From positions 1 through 64,000 of the forward strand of contig DVIZ01000041.1 of NCBI GenBank assembly GCA_018710905.1: 64,000 bases of DNA. Direction: 5' to 3'. Source of the stretch: Candidatus Scybalomonas excrementigallinarum (GTDB lineage: Bacteria > Bacillota > Clostridia > Lachnospirales > Lachnospiraceae). A model generated the notes under the pieces. It was not told the origin of the DNA, ran no database searches, and saw only the letters and a program-made list of their open reading frames with translations. Positions 36,051 to 45,431 of the stretch are shown here, piece after piece (position 1 is the first letter of the stretch; each line of letters opens with the position of its first letter). Made by a program: the position numbers and the translations under genes.

Positions 36051-37748
36051 ATGGTAAAATATTTGGGAAAGAAAATAATGGCGATTGGATTGTCTCTTGT
36101 TCTTTGTTGTACAGGGTGTGATGAGGAGTATTTATCCTCTTCTAATGGTGGCGATTTTTTATTAACTTCTTCTATGGAAAAGAGGATGGAAAAAGCATCA
36201 AAAGAGCCGTTTGGAAGGTATCCAGAGACGATTACATATACGCTTGGAAAAATATCAAATTCCGATAATGCTGGAATGCCAGAAGGAGATACTTTTGAGG
36301 ATAATGCATACACACGGTATTTAAAGCAACAGTTAAATATTCAAAATGAAAATGTTTTTAGTGGGAGTGGTTCTGACTATAACAGTATGGTCGTTATGGC
36401 GATTACATCAGGGGAAATTCCAGATATTATGGTGTTAGAAGACTATGAATATTTAAAAATATTAGTAGAGAAAGATATGATTGAGGATCTTACGCCATAT
36501 TATAACCAATGTGCTAGTGATCGAATTAAAGAAATTTATAGCAGTTATGGAAGTGACTATTTTAATGAAGTGACCTTTAATGGAAAGATGATGGCATTTC
36601 CTGAGACGCTTATTGATAGCGGTCCAAACGTTTTATGGCTTCGCTATGATTGGTTAGAAGAGTTAAATCTTGAAGAACCAAAGACAATAGAAGACGTAGA
36701 AAATATTGCAAAGCAATTTAAAGAGCATGATATGAGCAAAACTGGAGAGACAATCGGACTTCCTATGACAACGGATATTTCCAGTGACTATATCGCTTCT
36801 ATGAGTATTTTATTTGCGTCAAAGGGAAGTTATTTAAGAAACTGGATTAAAAAAGATGGCAGTTATCAGTATGGTTCGATTCAGCCAGAGGCAAAAGAAG
36901 GGATAAAAGAGTTAAGAAGGCTATATAAAGAGGGAACGTTAGATAATCAATTTTTATTTCGAGCCGATAATAATATTGAGGAGCTAATTAAGGACGGAAA
37001 ATGTGGGATTTTCTTTGGAGAATGGTGGAGCGGTGACAATCCTTTAATGCAAGCAAGAAGTAAAAATAAAGATGCCGATTGGCGACCTTATTTAATTGAG
37101 ACGGATTCGGATGGAAAGACAAGCTATGTGCAACAAAATCCGGTGGGAAAATATGTTGTTGTAAGGAAAGGATTTGAACATCCAGAGATTGTTATTAAAA
37201 TGCACAATGTGTTGTTTAACAAGCTACAACAAGAGGATTCTCAATTAAATGAAATTGCACAATACTATAAAAGGAATGTGGATCCAACAGCAAGACCATG
37301 TAGTATTAATGTCGATTATGAAAATGCCTTAGAACGCTCTTATGAAAATATTCAAGGGGCTTTAACAGGTGAGATTGATCCAAAGTCGTTAGAGCTTATG
37401 AACTATTCTTATTACAAAGCATGTAAACGTTATAAAGAAAAGGGAAAGGAAGCATCGGATGCGGATTGGGCAGCCTATATTACGAGAATTGTCGCTTGTT
37501 CTCTCCTTCAAGAGGATAAGATTAAAAAGATAGATACCTATTATTTAGGGGAGAATACAAAGACAATGGAGAAAAAATGGGAGTCCTTGATGGCTTTAGA
37601 AAAAGAGACGTATTTGAGCATTATTACAGGAGAAAAGCCACTCTCTTATTTTGATACTTTTGTAAAGCAGTGGAAAGCAGATGGCGGAGAACAAATTACA
37701 AAAGAAGTAAATCAAATGTATCAGGAAAAGCATTCGTTTTCCCTGTGA
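36051..37748 (+). CDS. second solute-binding lipoprotein, LplA-like size
   Basis: A 565-residue lipoprotein: signal MVKYLGKKIMAIGLSLVL with an atypical lipobox CTGC (Cys23). The body resembles large family 1 binding proteins of the LplA/YtcQ kind: GEIPDIMVLEDYEYLKILVE, LWLRYDWLEELNLEEPKTIE and GIFFGEWW. It is much longer than MalE and unlike it. It has no permease pair of its own and starts 94 bp after malG, so it may feed the MalFG channel with another sugar or act as a sensor partner. The frame opens at 36015; ATG 36051 follows AAAGGAGACGG. Confidence 0.8.
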   Translation: MVKYLGKKIMAIGLSLVLCCTGCDEEYLSSSNGGDFLLTSSMEKRMEKASKEPFGRYPETITYTLGKISNSDNAGMPEGDTFEDNAYTRYLKQQLNIQNENVFSGSGSDYNSMVVMAITSGEIPDIMVLEDYEYLKILVEKDMIEDLTPYYNQCASDRIKEIYSSYGSDYFNEVTFNGKMMAFPETLIDSGPNVLWLRYDWLEELNLEEPKTIEDVENIAKQFKEHDMSKTGETIGLPMTTDISSDYIASMSILFASKGSYLRNWIKKDGSYQYGSIQPEAKEGIKELRRLYKEGTLDNQFLFRADNNIEELIKDGKCGIFFGEWWSGDNPLMQARSKNKDADWRPYLIETDSDGKTSYVQQNPVGKYVVVRKGFEHPEIVIKMHNVLFNKLQQEDSQLNEIAQYYKRNVDPTARPCSINVDYENALERSYENIQGALTGEIDPKSLELMNYSYYKACKRYKEKGKEASDADWAAYITRIVACSLLQEDKIKKIDTYYLGENTKTMEKKWESLMALEKETYLSIITGEKPLSYFDTFVKQWKADGGEQITKEVNQMYQEKHSFSL

Positions 37749-37791
37749 AAAAACCGCGGGGCAAGAGTCCTGCGGTTTTTTATGTTATAGG
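37747..37791 (+). terminator. Rho-independent terminator after the second binding protein
   Basis: AAAAAACCGC and GG pair with CC and GCGGTTTTTT around GCAAGAGT, starting at the stop codon. Confidence 0.88.
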
Positions 37792-37904
37792 AGATTTCGT
37801 TTCCGAATGGATAAAAAAAGCTAGATACAAACACAGCTCAACAATAAAAGATGATTGCTGTGTCTTAACATAAAAAAGGAAAGAGAAAGGATAGGAGAAA
37901 CAAT

Positions 37905-39365
37905 ATGAGAAAAACAGGTGTATTATTACCAGTGGCATCTTTGCCATCCAATTATGGAATTGGAGATTTTGGGAGTTTTGCTTACGAATTTATTGATATT
38001 AGTGTAGAGATGGGAATGAAAATATGGCAGATTCTTCCGTTAAATCCCCTTGGATATGGAAATTCTCCTTATCAGCCATATTCTTCTTTTGCAGGGGATG
38101 AACTTTATATTAGTTTAGAGAAGTTACAAGAAAAAGGTTTGTTAAAAGAAGTACCAGCTCCATTTCATAAAGAAGCTACGAGCATTGATTATAGTGAAGT
38201 AAGGGCATATAAAGAACCTTCCTTAAAAGAAGCGTTTCAAAATTTTGTGAAAGATAAAGAGTATGAACAATTTGCTTCTATGGAATGGGTAAGACAGTAT
38301 GCTATTTTTATTACGTTAAAGAAAGCAAATGGATTAAAATGCTGGAATGAATGGAAGAGAGAACATCAGGCATGGATTCTCGATCAGAAATTGGATCTCA
38401 AACCTTTTGAAGAAGCGATTGCTTATGAAACGTTTGTGCAATATATGTTTTATTGTCAATGGAAGGAATTAAAGGCTTATGCCAATGAAAAAGGAATTGA
38501 GATTATGGGAGATATCCCTTTTTATGTAGGAATTGATTCTTTAGATGTATGGGCAAATCAAAAATGTTTCTTGCTTGATAAATCCCGTCCTACTTATATT
38601 GCAGGAGTACCACCTGATTATTTTAGTGAAGTTGGACAGCGCTGGGGAAATCCAATTTATGATTGGGAGTATTTAAAGAAGACAAACTTTAAGTTTTGGC
38701 TCGATCGCATTGGTTATAATAAAAATTTATATGATATTATTCGCATCGATCATTTCCGTGCCTTTGACACGTATTGGAAAATTCCTGCAAGTTGTGAAAC
38801 TGCCATTGAAGGAGAGTGGATCGAAGCACCGGGGTATGAATTATTTGATGCCTTATATAAAGAAATGCCAGATATTGAAATCGTAGCAGAAGATTTAGGA
38901 GATATGCGACCAGAGGTATATGAACTTCGCGATCACTATCATTTAAAAGGAATGAAAATTTTCCAATTTACTATGGATGTGGCAGAAGAAAATAATGATT
39001 TTGAAGATCGAGAAAATATGATTATTTATACAGGAACCCATGATAATCAGACGATGATGGGGTGGTTTAAGGCACAAGAAGAGGAATATCAAGAAGAAAT
39101 TATTGAAAATTTAGAAAAGCTTGGATATGACCAAGAGAAGATAATCGATCGCTTTGATTCTTATGTGCTTGACAGTATTGCAGACTGGGCGATTCTTCCA
39201 GTACAAGATATTTTGGGATTATCCGATGAAGCGAGATTAAACACTCCAGGAACAACAGGAAGTCCAAACTGGGAATGGAAGTTAAAAGATTTCTCAGAAC
39301 TTAGAAAACGAATCGTTCCAATTCATCAAATGATTCTTGATAGCAAAAGAGAAGAGAACGAATAG
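37905..39365 (+). CDS. malQ: 4-alpha-glucanotransferase (GH77)
   Basis: A 486-residue amylomaltase that transfers glucans between malto-oligosaccharides and releases glucose. GH77 motifs are all present: LPLNPLGYGNSPYQPYSSFA, GDIPFYVGIDSLDVWAN, RIDHFRAFDTYW with the nucleophile Asp, VAEDLGDM with the acid Glu and YTGTHDNQT with the third Asp. No signal peptide, so cytosolic. It follows a terminator, so it probably has a separate promoter in the 110-bp gap; I see no clear one. Confidence 0.95.
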   Translation: MRKTGVLLPVASLPSNYGIGDFGSFAYEFIDISVEMGMKIWQILPLNPLGYGNSPYQPYSSFAGDELYISLEKLQEKGLLKEVPAPFHKEATSIDYSEVRAYKEPSLKEAFQNFVKDKEYEQFASMEWVRQYAIFITLKKANGLKCWNEWKREHQAWILDQKLDLKPFEEAIAYETFVQYMFYCQWKELKAYANEKGIEIMGDIPFYVGIDSLDVWANQKCFLLDKSRPTYIAGVPPDYFSEVGQRWGNPIYDWEYLKKTNFKFWLDRIGYNKNLYDIIRIDHFRAFDTYWKIPASCETAIEGEWIEAPGYELFDALYKEMPDIEIVAEDLGDMRPEVYELRDHYHLKGMKIFQFTMDVAEENNDFEDRENMIIYTGTHDNQTMMGWFKAQEEEYQEEIIENLEKLGYDQEKIIDRFDSYVLDSIADWAILPVQDILGLSDEARLNTPGTTGSPNWEWKLKDFSELRKRIVPIHQMILDSKREENE

Positions 39366-39388
39366 GAGAAGAAAGAAGAGGTTTTAAG

Positions 39389-41386
39389 ATGCATTTTCTA
39401 TATGGCGCACAAGATTGGAAAACAAGAGAAAGAGGGCAAGAAGATTGTTACCTTTTAACGAATGGTCTTGGAGGATTTTCAGGCACGACCATTATCGGTT
39501 CGAATACAAGAAATGATCACAGCGTATTAATGGCTTGCGTAAAAGCACCGAATAACCGAATTAATATCGTAAACCATTTAAAAGAGACGCTCTTAGTTGG
39601 AGAGAAATCCTATTCTATTTCAACACAGGATTATGTGTCAAAACAGAAAACGGAACGAGAAAATGGATTTCTTTTTCAGTTGGCATTTCGATTTGAAGAT
39701 TACCCAGAATGGACGTATCTTGTAGAAGGTGTAGAAATTCAAAAGAAACTGGTAATGAAACAAGGAGAAAACACCGTTTGTATCTCTTATGAAATCGAAA
39801 ATCGCAGTGGGAAAGAGAGTACATTTACGATTACCCCATATTTTCAGTTTACAAAAAAGGGAGAAAATATGGAGGAAGGGCAAACAATTGAAAAAAATAA
39901 AAATTGCATCTCTTCTAACGGATATTCGCTCTATTTTTGGACCAATGGGGTCGTAGAGGAAGAAGAAACGACATATGTCGATGACTTTTTTTATGCGTAT
40001 GATATTTGTGATGGAAGAAGAGAAGTTGGACGTTGTGCCAGCAATCACAACATTACGATTTCTCTTTTACCAAAAGAGAAGAAGTCACTCTTTCTTCTTT
40101 ATAGTATGAAAGAACTATTAGAGGAAACCGTGACAGAGGATCAATTAAGAGCTATGGAAAAACATCTGTTTGAACAAGAAATCTCTTATCGAAAAGAGCT
40201 TGTAAAAACAGCAGGGCTTCAAGACGAAGTGGCACAGATGCTTGTAAAAAGTGCCAATCAATTTGTATCCGATCGAGAATCTACAGGTGGAAAGACAATT
40301 TTAGCGGGCTATCCATTTTTTGAAGACTGGGGAAGGGATACGATGATCGCTATGGCAGGATGCTGTATTTCCACAAGACAGTTTGCAACAGCCAGAGAAA
40401 TTTTTTATACCTTTATGAAATATTGTAAGAAAGGGATTATGCCGAACTTATTTCCAGAAGGAGGAAATAAGCCAATGTACAATACCGTGGATGCTTCTCT
40501 TTTATTTATTAATACCGTGTATCTTTATTATGAAAAGAGCCAAGATCAAACCTTTGTAAAAGAGGCCTATTCGGTTATGGAAGATATTATTTTCTGGTAT
40601 CAAAAAGGCACAGATTTTGGAATTCATATGGATGAGGATGGCTTAATTATGGCGGGGCAAGGTCTTGATCAAGTGACATGGATGGACGTTCGAATTGGAG
40701 AAATTCTTCCGACTCCAAGACATGGAAAGCCAGTGGAAATTAACGCCTATTGGTATAGTGCATTAAAAGTGATGGAATTATTTGCAAAAGAAGTGATGGG
40801 GGAAGAAGAGAAAGCAAAACATTATGAACAATTGGCAGAAAAAGTAAAGCAAAGTTTTACAAAAGAATTTTGGAATGAAAAAAAACAATGCTTAAAAGAT
40901 GTGATCTCCGATACAAAAGAATATGAAAAGGCAGATTGCCAAATTCGTTGTAACCAGATTTGGGCAGTTTCTATGCCATTTACAATGCTTGAGAAAGAAA
41001 TGGAAAAAAAGGTTGTTGATAAAGTGTATGAAACCCTTTATACGCCTTGTGGTCTTCGGAGTCTTGCACCAGAAGAAGAGGAATTTCATCCAAGTTATGG
41101 AGGCGAGCAATTAAAAAGAGATTTGGCATATCACCAAGGAACGGTGTGGGGATTCCCGCTCGGTGGATATTATTTGGCTTATTTAAAGGTGAAAGGCTAT
41201 TCAAAAGAGGCTAAGGAAACGGTAAAACGTCAGTTAGCTCCATTAGAAAATACAATGCGGGAAGGCTGTGTTGGACAGATTGCAGAAATTTATGATGGAC
41301 TTCGCCCTGTTCGTTCCCATGGTTGTTTTGCACAGGCTTGGAGTACAGGGGAATTGCTTCGGGTATATGAAGCGTTAGAAAGATAA
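39389..41386 (+). CDS. glycogen debranching enzyme family protein (amylo-alpha-1,6-glucosidase)
   Basis: A 665-residue protein with an N-terminal GDE_N-like beta domain (YLLTNGLGGFSGTTIIGSNT) and a C-terminal GH133-type (alpha/alpha)6 barrel containing AGYPFFEDWGRDTMIAM, LDQVTWMDVRIG and TPRHGKPVEINAYWYSAL. These Asp/Glu-containing segments are the glucosidase half of eukaryotic-type debranching enzymes; the transferase half is absent, as in bacteria. Together with MalQ and pullulanase it would remove branch points from glycogen-like substrates. 23 bp after malQ. Confidence 0.9.
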   Translation: MHFLYGAQDWKTRERGQEDCYLLTNGLGGFSGTTIIGSNTRNDHSVLMACVKAPNNRINIVNHLKETLLVGEKSYSISTQDYVSKQKTERENGFLFQLAFRFEDYPEWTYLVEGVEIQKKLVMKQGENTVCISYEIENRSGKESTFTITPYFQFTKKGENMEEGQTIEKNKNCISSNGYSLYFWTNGVVEEEETTYVDDFFYAYDICDGRREVGRCASNHNITISLLPKEKKSLFLLYSMKELLEETVTEDQLRAMEKHLFEQEISYRKELVKTAGLQDEVAQMLVKSANQFVSDRESTGGKTILAGYPFFEDWGRDTMIAMAGCCISTRQFATAREIFYTFMKYCKKGIMPNLFPEGGNKPMYNTVDASLLFINTVYLYYEKSQDQTFVKEAYSVMEDIIFWYQKGTDFGIHMDEDGLIMAGQGLDQVTWMDVRIGEILPTPRHGKPVEINAYWYSALKVMELFAKEVMGEEEKAKHYEQLAEKVKQSFTKEFWNEKKQCLKDVISDTKEYEKADCQIRCNQIWAVSMPFTMLEKEMEKKVVDKVYETLYTPCGLRSLAPEEEEFHPSYGGEQLKRDLAYHQGTVWGFPLGGYYLAYLKVKGYSKEAKETVKRQLAPLENTMREGCVGQIAEIYDGLRPVRSHGCFAQAWSTGELLRVYEALER

Positions 41387-41434
41387 GGAGCAACAATAAT
41401 AAGTGATAAAGGAAAAAAGGTGAGGAGATTTCCA

Positions 41435-43480
41435 ATGAAGCGGACACCAAGAGAATGGAAACAATATTTTGAATCAGAACAGTTTGAAAAAGAATATACG
41501 TACAAGGAATATGACCTTGGAATGACGTATACAAAAGAAAAGACGGTATTAAAACTTTGGGCACCAACAGCCGATAGCGTTTTGTTAAACCTCTATGCTT
41601 ATGGGACAGAGGAAGAGGAAGCAATCGATCAAAAAAATTTATTAAAGCAAACAGAGGCAAAGAAACGATATCAAAAAGGGATTTCTTTAACAAAAGGAGA
41701 AAAAGGCGTATGGTCTTTGACGTTAACAGGCGATTATCATAACGTTTATTATGACTATGAAGTGACCGTCGATGGAAAAACAAGACAGACAGCGGATCCG
41801 TATGCAGTTGCCTGTGGGGCAAATAGTAAGAGAAGTATGATCATTGACTTATCATCTACTAATCCAGAAGGCTGGGAAGAGGATAAAAGTCCAAGAGAAA
41901 AGATAGATTGTCCTTTTATTTATGAAGTGCATATTAAAGATTTTTCTTATGATGAAAACAGTGGAATAAAAAAAGAATATCGGGGGAAATACTTGGCATT
42001 TACCCAAGAAGGAACAACCTATCAAAATGATGGAGTTCATCCAACAGGAATCGATTATTTAAAACAGTTAGGAGTGACCCATGTTCATTTATTACCTCCT
42101 TATGATTATGGTTCTGTTGATGAATTAGGAGAAGATTCTCAATTTAACTGGGGATATGATCCGGTGAATTATAATGTGCCAGAAGGTTCTTATTCTACCG
42201 AACCAAGAGAAGGGGCTGTTCGCATTCAAGAGTTTAAACAGATGGTGATGGCACTTCACAAAGCGGGGATCAACGTAGTGCTTGATACGGTATTAAATCA
42301 TACGTATTCTTTGGATTCTTGGTTTGAAAAAACCGTTCCTCATTATTACTATCGTCAATGGGAAGATGGAAGTATTTGTGATGGTTCTGATTGCAGTAAT
42401 GATACAGCAAGCGATCGCTCTATGTTTGGACAGTATATGAAACAATCGTTGTTATACTGGGCAAAAGAATATCATGTGGATGGATTCCGATTTGATTTAA
42501 TGGGACTTCATCATACAGACATTATGAATGAAATTCGAAAAGAATTGGATGCACTTCCAGATGGAAAACATATTATTATGTATGGAGAACCGTGGACAGC
42601 TTCCAAAACATTGATGAAAGAAAAGGCGATTCCAGCAATCAAAGATAATGTGGAACACCTGCATGAACGAGTGGCTATTTTTTGTGATAGCACAAGAGAT
42701 GCGATTAAAGGCCATGTGTTCTACGGAAAAGTTCCAGGATTTGTCAATGGAAAAGAAGGGTTAGAAAAGGAAATTGAACATTCGGTTGTGGCATGGTGTG
42801 ATGGTTCAAAAAATTGGAAACCAAAAGCGCCTTCTCAGATTATTTCTTATGTATCCGCCCATGATAATTTCACTCTATGGGATAAGCTTCTCATTACATT
42901 GCGAAAAGAGCCTGCGTATGAGAAACGGGATGAAGAAATTGTTCGAATGAATAAATTAGTAGCAGCCATTGTATTTACTTGTCAAGGCATGGTATTTATT
43001 CAGGCAGGAGAGGAGTTTGCAAGAACAAAATTAGGAGAGGAAAATAGCTATTGTTCTTCTGCAAAATTAAATCAGTTAGATTGGAAGAGAACCATTGATT
43101 ATGCAGATTTAGTGGAATATTATAAAGGACTTTATCAGATTCGAAAACAGTTTGGAACGTATGGCTATTTTGGAAAGGATGCCTACCAGTATTGTCATTT
43201 TTTAAAGTGTAAAGAGAAGAACGTGGTCGCTTTTACAATGAAGAATGTAAGAGCAGATGAGACATATGAACAGTTATTTGTGGCGTATAATGCCAACAAA
43301 AAAGAAGTAAAAATAAATCTTCCCGATAGTGAAACTTATGTACTCCTTGCAGATGAAAGCAGTGCGACAAGAGAAAAAGAAGGAAAAGAGATAAAAGATT
43401 TTGTTCTCTTAAAACCGCAAAGTGCAATGATTTGTGGAAAGCCACAACAAAAAAATGAAAAAAAGATAGGTAATGGATAA
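41435..43480 (+). CDS. pulA: type I pullulanase
   Basis: A 681-residue debranching enzyme that hydrolyses alpha-1,6 links. An N-terminal CBM48 (LKLWAPTADSVLLNLYAYG) precedes the GH13 barrel. The type I motif FNWGYDPVNYNVPEGSYS is present (the usual YNWGYDP reads FNWGYDP), then VDGFRFDLMG (nucleophile), MYGEPW (acid/base) and SAHDNFTLWDKL. No signal peptide, so it acts on imported oligosaccharides. ATG 41435 is used, with GTGAGGAG before it. The GH13 gene starts 24 bp after the stop. Confidence 0.94.
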   Translation: MKRTPREWKQYFESEQFEKEYTYKEYDLGMTYTKEKTVLKLWAPTADSVLLNLYAYGTEEEEAIDQKNLLKQTEAKKRYQKGISLTKGEKGVWSLTLTGDYHNVYYDYEVTVDGKTRQTADPYAVACGANSKRSMIIDLSSTNPEGWEEDKSPREKIDCPFIYEVHIKDFSYDENSGIKKEYRGKYLAFTQEGTTYQNDGVHPTGIDYLKQLGVTHVHLLPPYDYGSVDELGEDSQFNWGYDPVNYNVPEGSYSTEPREGAVRIQEFKQMVMALHKAGINVVLDTVLNHTYSLDSWFEKTVPHYYYRQWEDGSICDGSDCSNDTASDRSMFGQYMKQSLLYWAKEYHVDGFRFDLMGLHHTDIMNEIRKELDALPDGKHIIMYGEPWTASKTLMKEKAIPAIKDNVEHLHERVAIFCDSTRDAIKGHVFYGKVPGFVNGKEGLEKEIEHSVVAWCDGSKNWKPKAPSQIISYVSAHDNFTLWDKLLITLRKEPAYEKRDEEIVRMNKLVAAIVFTCQGMVFIQAGEEFARTKLGEENSYCSSAKLNQLDWKRTIDYADLVEYYKGLYQIRKQFGTYGYFGKDAYQYCHFLKCKEKNVVAFTMKNVRADETYEQLFVAYNANKKEVKINLPDSETYVLLADESSATREKEGKEIKDFVLLKPQSAMICGKPQQKNEKKIGNG

Positions 43481-43504
43481 GAGAAAGAAATAGGAGAACT
43501 AGCA

Positions 43505-45271
43505 ATGGAATTTGGGAGCGTTTATCATAGAACCACAGAGCAATATTGCTATGCAAGAAATGAAGAAGAATTAGTTATAAGTTTATTGACAGGCTATGAT
43601 GTAAAACAAGTGTTTATCAATTGGGGAGATCCGTTTTCCGCTGGTATTTTAGGGGGCAATGAAATTTGGTCAGGTAAAGAAGAGGAAGTAAAAGAGAGGA
43701 TCGAACTAGAACATCATCTTTTATGGAAAATTGTGTTAAAGCCAAAGTATAAACGGTGTAAATATTATTTTAAACTTCTTACAGAGCAAGAACAATGGAT
43801 CTATGTAGAAGATGGTTTTTATGAAGAACAACAATTAAAAGAAAGCGGTCGTATGATCCAATATTTTATTATGCCTTGGATGAATGAAAAAGATATTGGA
43901 GTTGTTCCAAAATGGGCAGAGAATACCGTTTGGTATCAAATATTTCCCGATCGCTTTTGCCGTGGAGAGAAAAAAAAGGAGAATCCGTATATAAAGCCTT
44001 GGAAAATGGAAAAGACAACGTATTTTGATCTCTATGGTGGTGATTTAAAAGGGGTGATTCAAAAGCTTCCATACTTAAAAGAACTTGGAGTCACTGGGAT
44101 TTATTTAAATCCTATTTGTGAGGCCATTTCCAATCATAAATATGATACAACCGATTATAAAAAAATCGATCCGATGTTTGGAAATGAAGATACGATGAAA
44201 GAACTGGTGGAAAAAGCACATTCTCTAAAGATGAAAGTAATGATGGATGGCGTATTTAACCATTGTGGAACGGAATTTCTTCCATGGAAAGATGTATTAG
44301 AACATGGAGAACATTCGAGATATAAAGATTGGTTTATGATTCAACAGTTTCCGGTTGAGAAGGGAAAAAGAAACACAAAAGATGGTAGCTATTATTCTTT
44401 CGCATTTGCAGGAGGAATGCCAAAACTTAATACAAACAATGAGGAAGTCGTTGCGTTCATAAAGGATGTATGTGGATATTGGGTAGATGCATATGGAATC
44501 GATGGCATTCGTTTCGATGTTGGCAACGAAGTATCCCACTATTTGTTAAAGCAGTTAAGAGCGTATTTATTAGAGAAAAAGCCAGATCTTTATTTGCTTG
44601 GTGAAATTTGGCATGATTCCACTCCGTGGCTTCTTGGAGATGAATACGATGCGGTTATGAATTATCCTTTTACAAGCAGTGTCAATGACTTTTGGAAAGA
44701 AAATTTAACAGCAAAGCAGTTTGAACATGCCATAAATCGCTGTATGAATTTATATCGAGAACAAAATCAAAAGGTTATGTTTAATCTATTGGATTCTCAT
44801 GATACCGATCGATTGCGGACAAGATGTGGCAGTGAAGATATTTTTTATCAACAGATGGCACTGTTATTTACGATGGCAGGAAGTGCTTGTATTTATTATG
44901 GCACCGAAATTGCGATGGAAGGGGGATACGATCCCGACTGTAGACGCTGTATGCCTTGGGAAGAAATTGAAAAAGGTACTTATGAAAAAGAGTTAATGGC
45001 GATAAAAACTTTGATCGAGATGAGAAAAAAGGAAGAGGCAACCCATTCTTTGTCCATTCAATTTTTATATCGAGATGAAGAGGCAAAAAAAGAAAGAGTG
45101 ATTCATTATAAAAAAGATCAAAACTTTTATGTGCTACTAAATGCTACAAACAAGCCCATTTTGTTAAAAGAGTATATAAAGGATAGCGATACGATCGAGC
45201 GTTTCTTTCAGTGGAACTGTAAAGAGTCTGTACTAGAGGTGAATGGAACGCTTATTTATAAGAAAAATTAG
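43505..45271 (+). CDS. GH13 neopullulanase/cyclomaltodextrinase-like enzyme
   Basis: A 588-residue GH13 enzyme with an N-terminal beta domain of about 120 residues (GSVYHRTTEQYCYARNEEEL), as in the neopullulanase/maltogenic amylase group. Catalytic regions: YQIFPDRFCRGE, GVFNHCGTEF, GIDGIRFDVGNEV (nucleophile Asp), LLGEIWHD (Glu) and LLDSHDTDR (Asp). It should cut short maltodextrins or cyclodextrins in the cytosol. It lies 24 bp after pulA. Exact product profile cannot be read from sequence. Confidence 0.9.
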   Translation: MEFGSVYHRTTEQYCYARNEEELVISLLTGYDVKQVFINWGDPFSAGILGGNEIWSGKEEEVKERIELEHHLLWKIVLKPKYKRCKYYFKLLTEQEQWIYVEDGFYEEQQLKESGRMIQYFIMPWMNEKDIGVVPKWAENTVWYQIFPDRFCRGEKKKENPYIKPWKMEKTTYFDLYGGDLKGVIQKLPYLKELGVTGIYLNPICEAISNHKYDTTDYKKIDPMFGNEDTMKELVEKAHSLKMKVMMDGVFNHCGTEFLPWKDVLEHGEHSRYKDWFMIQQFPVEKGKRNTKDGSYYSFAFAGGMPKLNTNNEEVVAFIKDVCGYWVDAYGIDGIRFDVGNEVSHYLLKQLRAYLLEKKPDLYLLGEIWHDSTPWLLGDEYDAVMNYPFTSSVNDFWKENLTAKQFEHAINRCMNLYREQNQKVMFNLLDSHDTDRLRTRCGSEDIFYQQMALLFTMAGSACIYYGTEIAMEGGYDPDCRRCMPWEEIEKGTYEKELMAIKTLIEMRKKEEATHSLSIQFLYRDEEAKKERVIHYKKDQNFYVLLNATNKPILLKEYIKDSDTIERFFQWNCKESVLEVNGTLIYKKN

Positions 45272-45431
45272 GTAGTAGGTCATAAAAGGATGACGAAAGG
45301 AATACAGAACAGCTCCGCTTTGAAGAAGTAATAGAAAAGATAGAAAAAGGATAGCAAATAGTGTTAAATTTTTTCGGTATTTAAAAAGAACAAGAGATGA
45401 TAAGATATGCTTATCAAAAAGGAGGGACATT

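Noticed and set aside
39638..40048. 136-codon minus-strand frame inside the debranching enzyme gene
   Set aside because: Phe/Ile-rich antisense shadow without a ribosome site.
41211..41822. 203-codon open frame on the minus strand across the debranching enzyme end and pullulanase start
   Set aside because: It lies opposite two well-supported genes, has no convincing ribosome site and shows the Leu/His/Ser-rich composition expected of an antisense reading of A/G-rich coding DNA.
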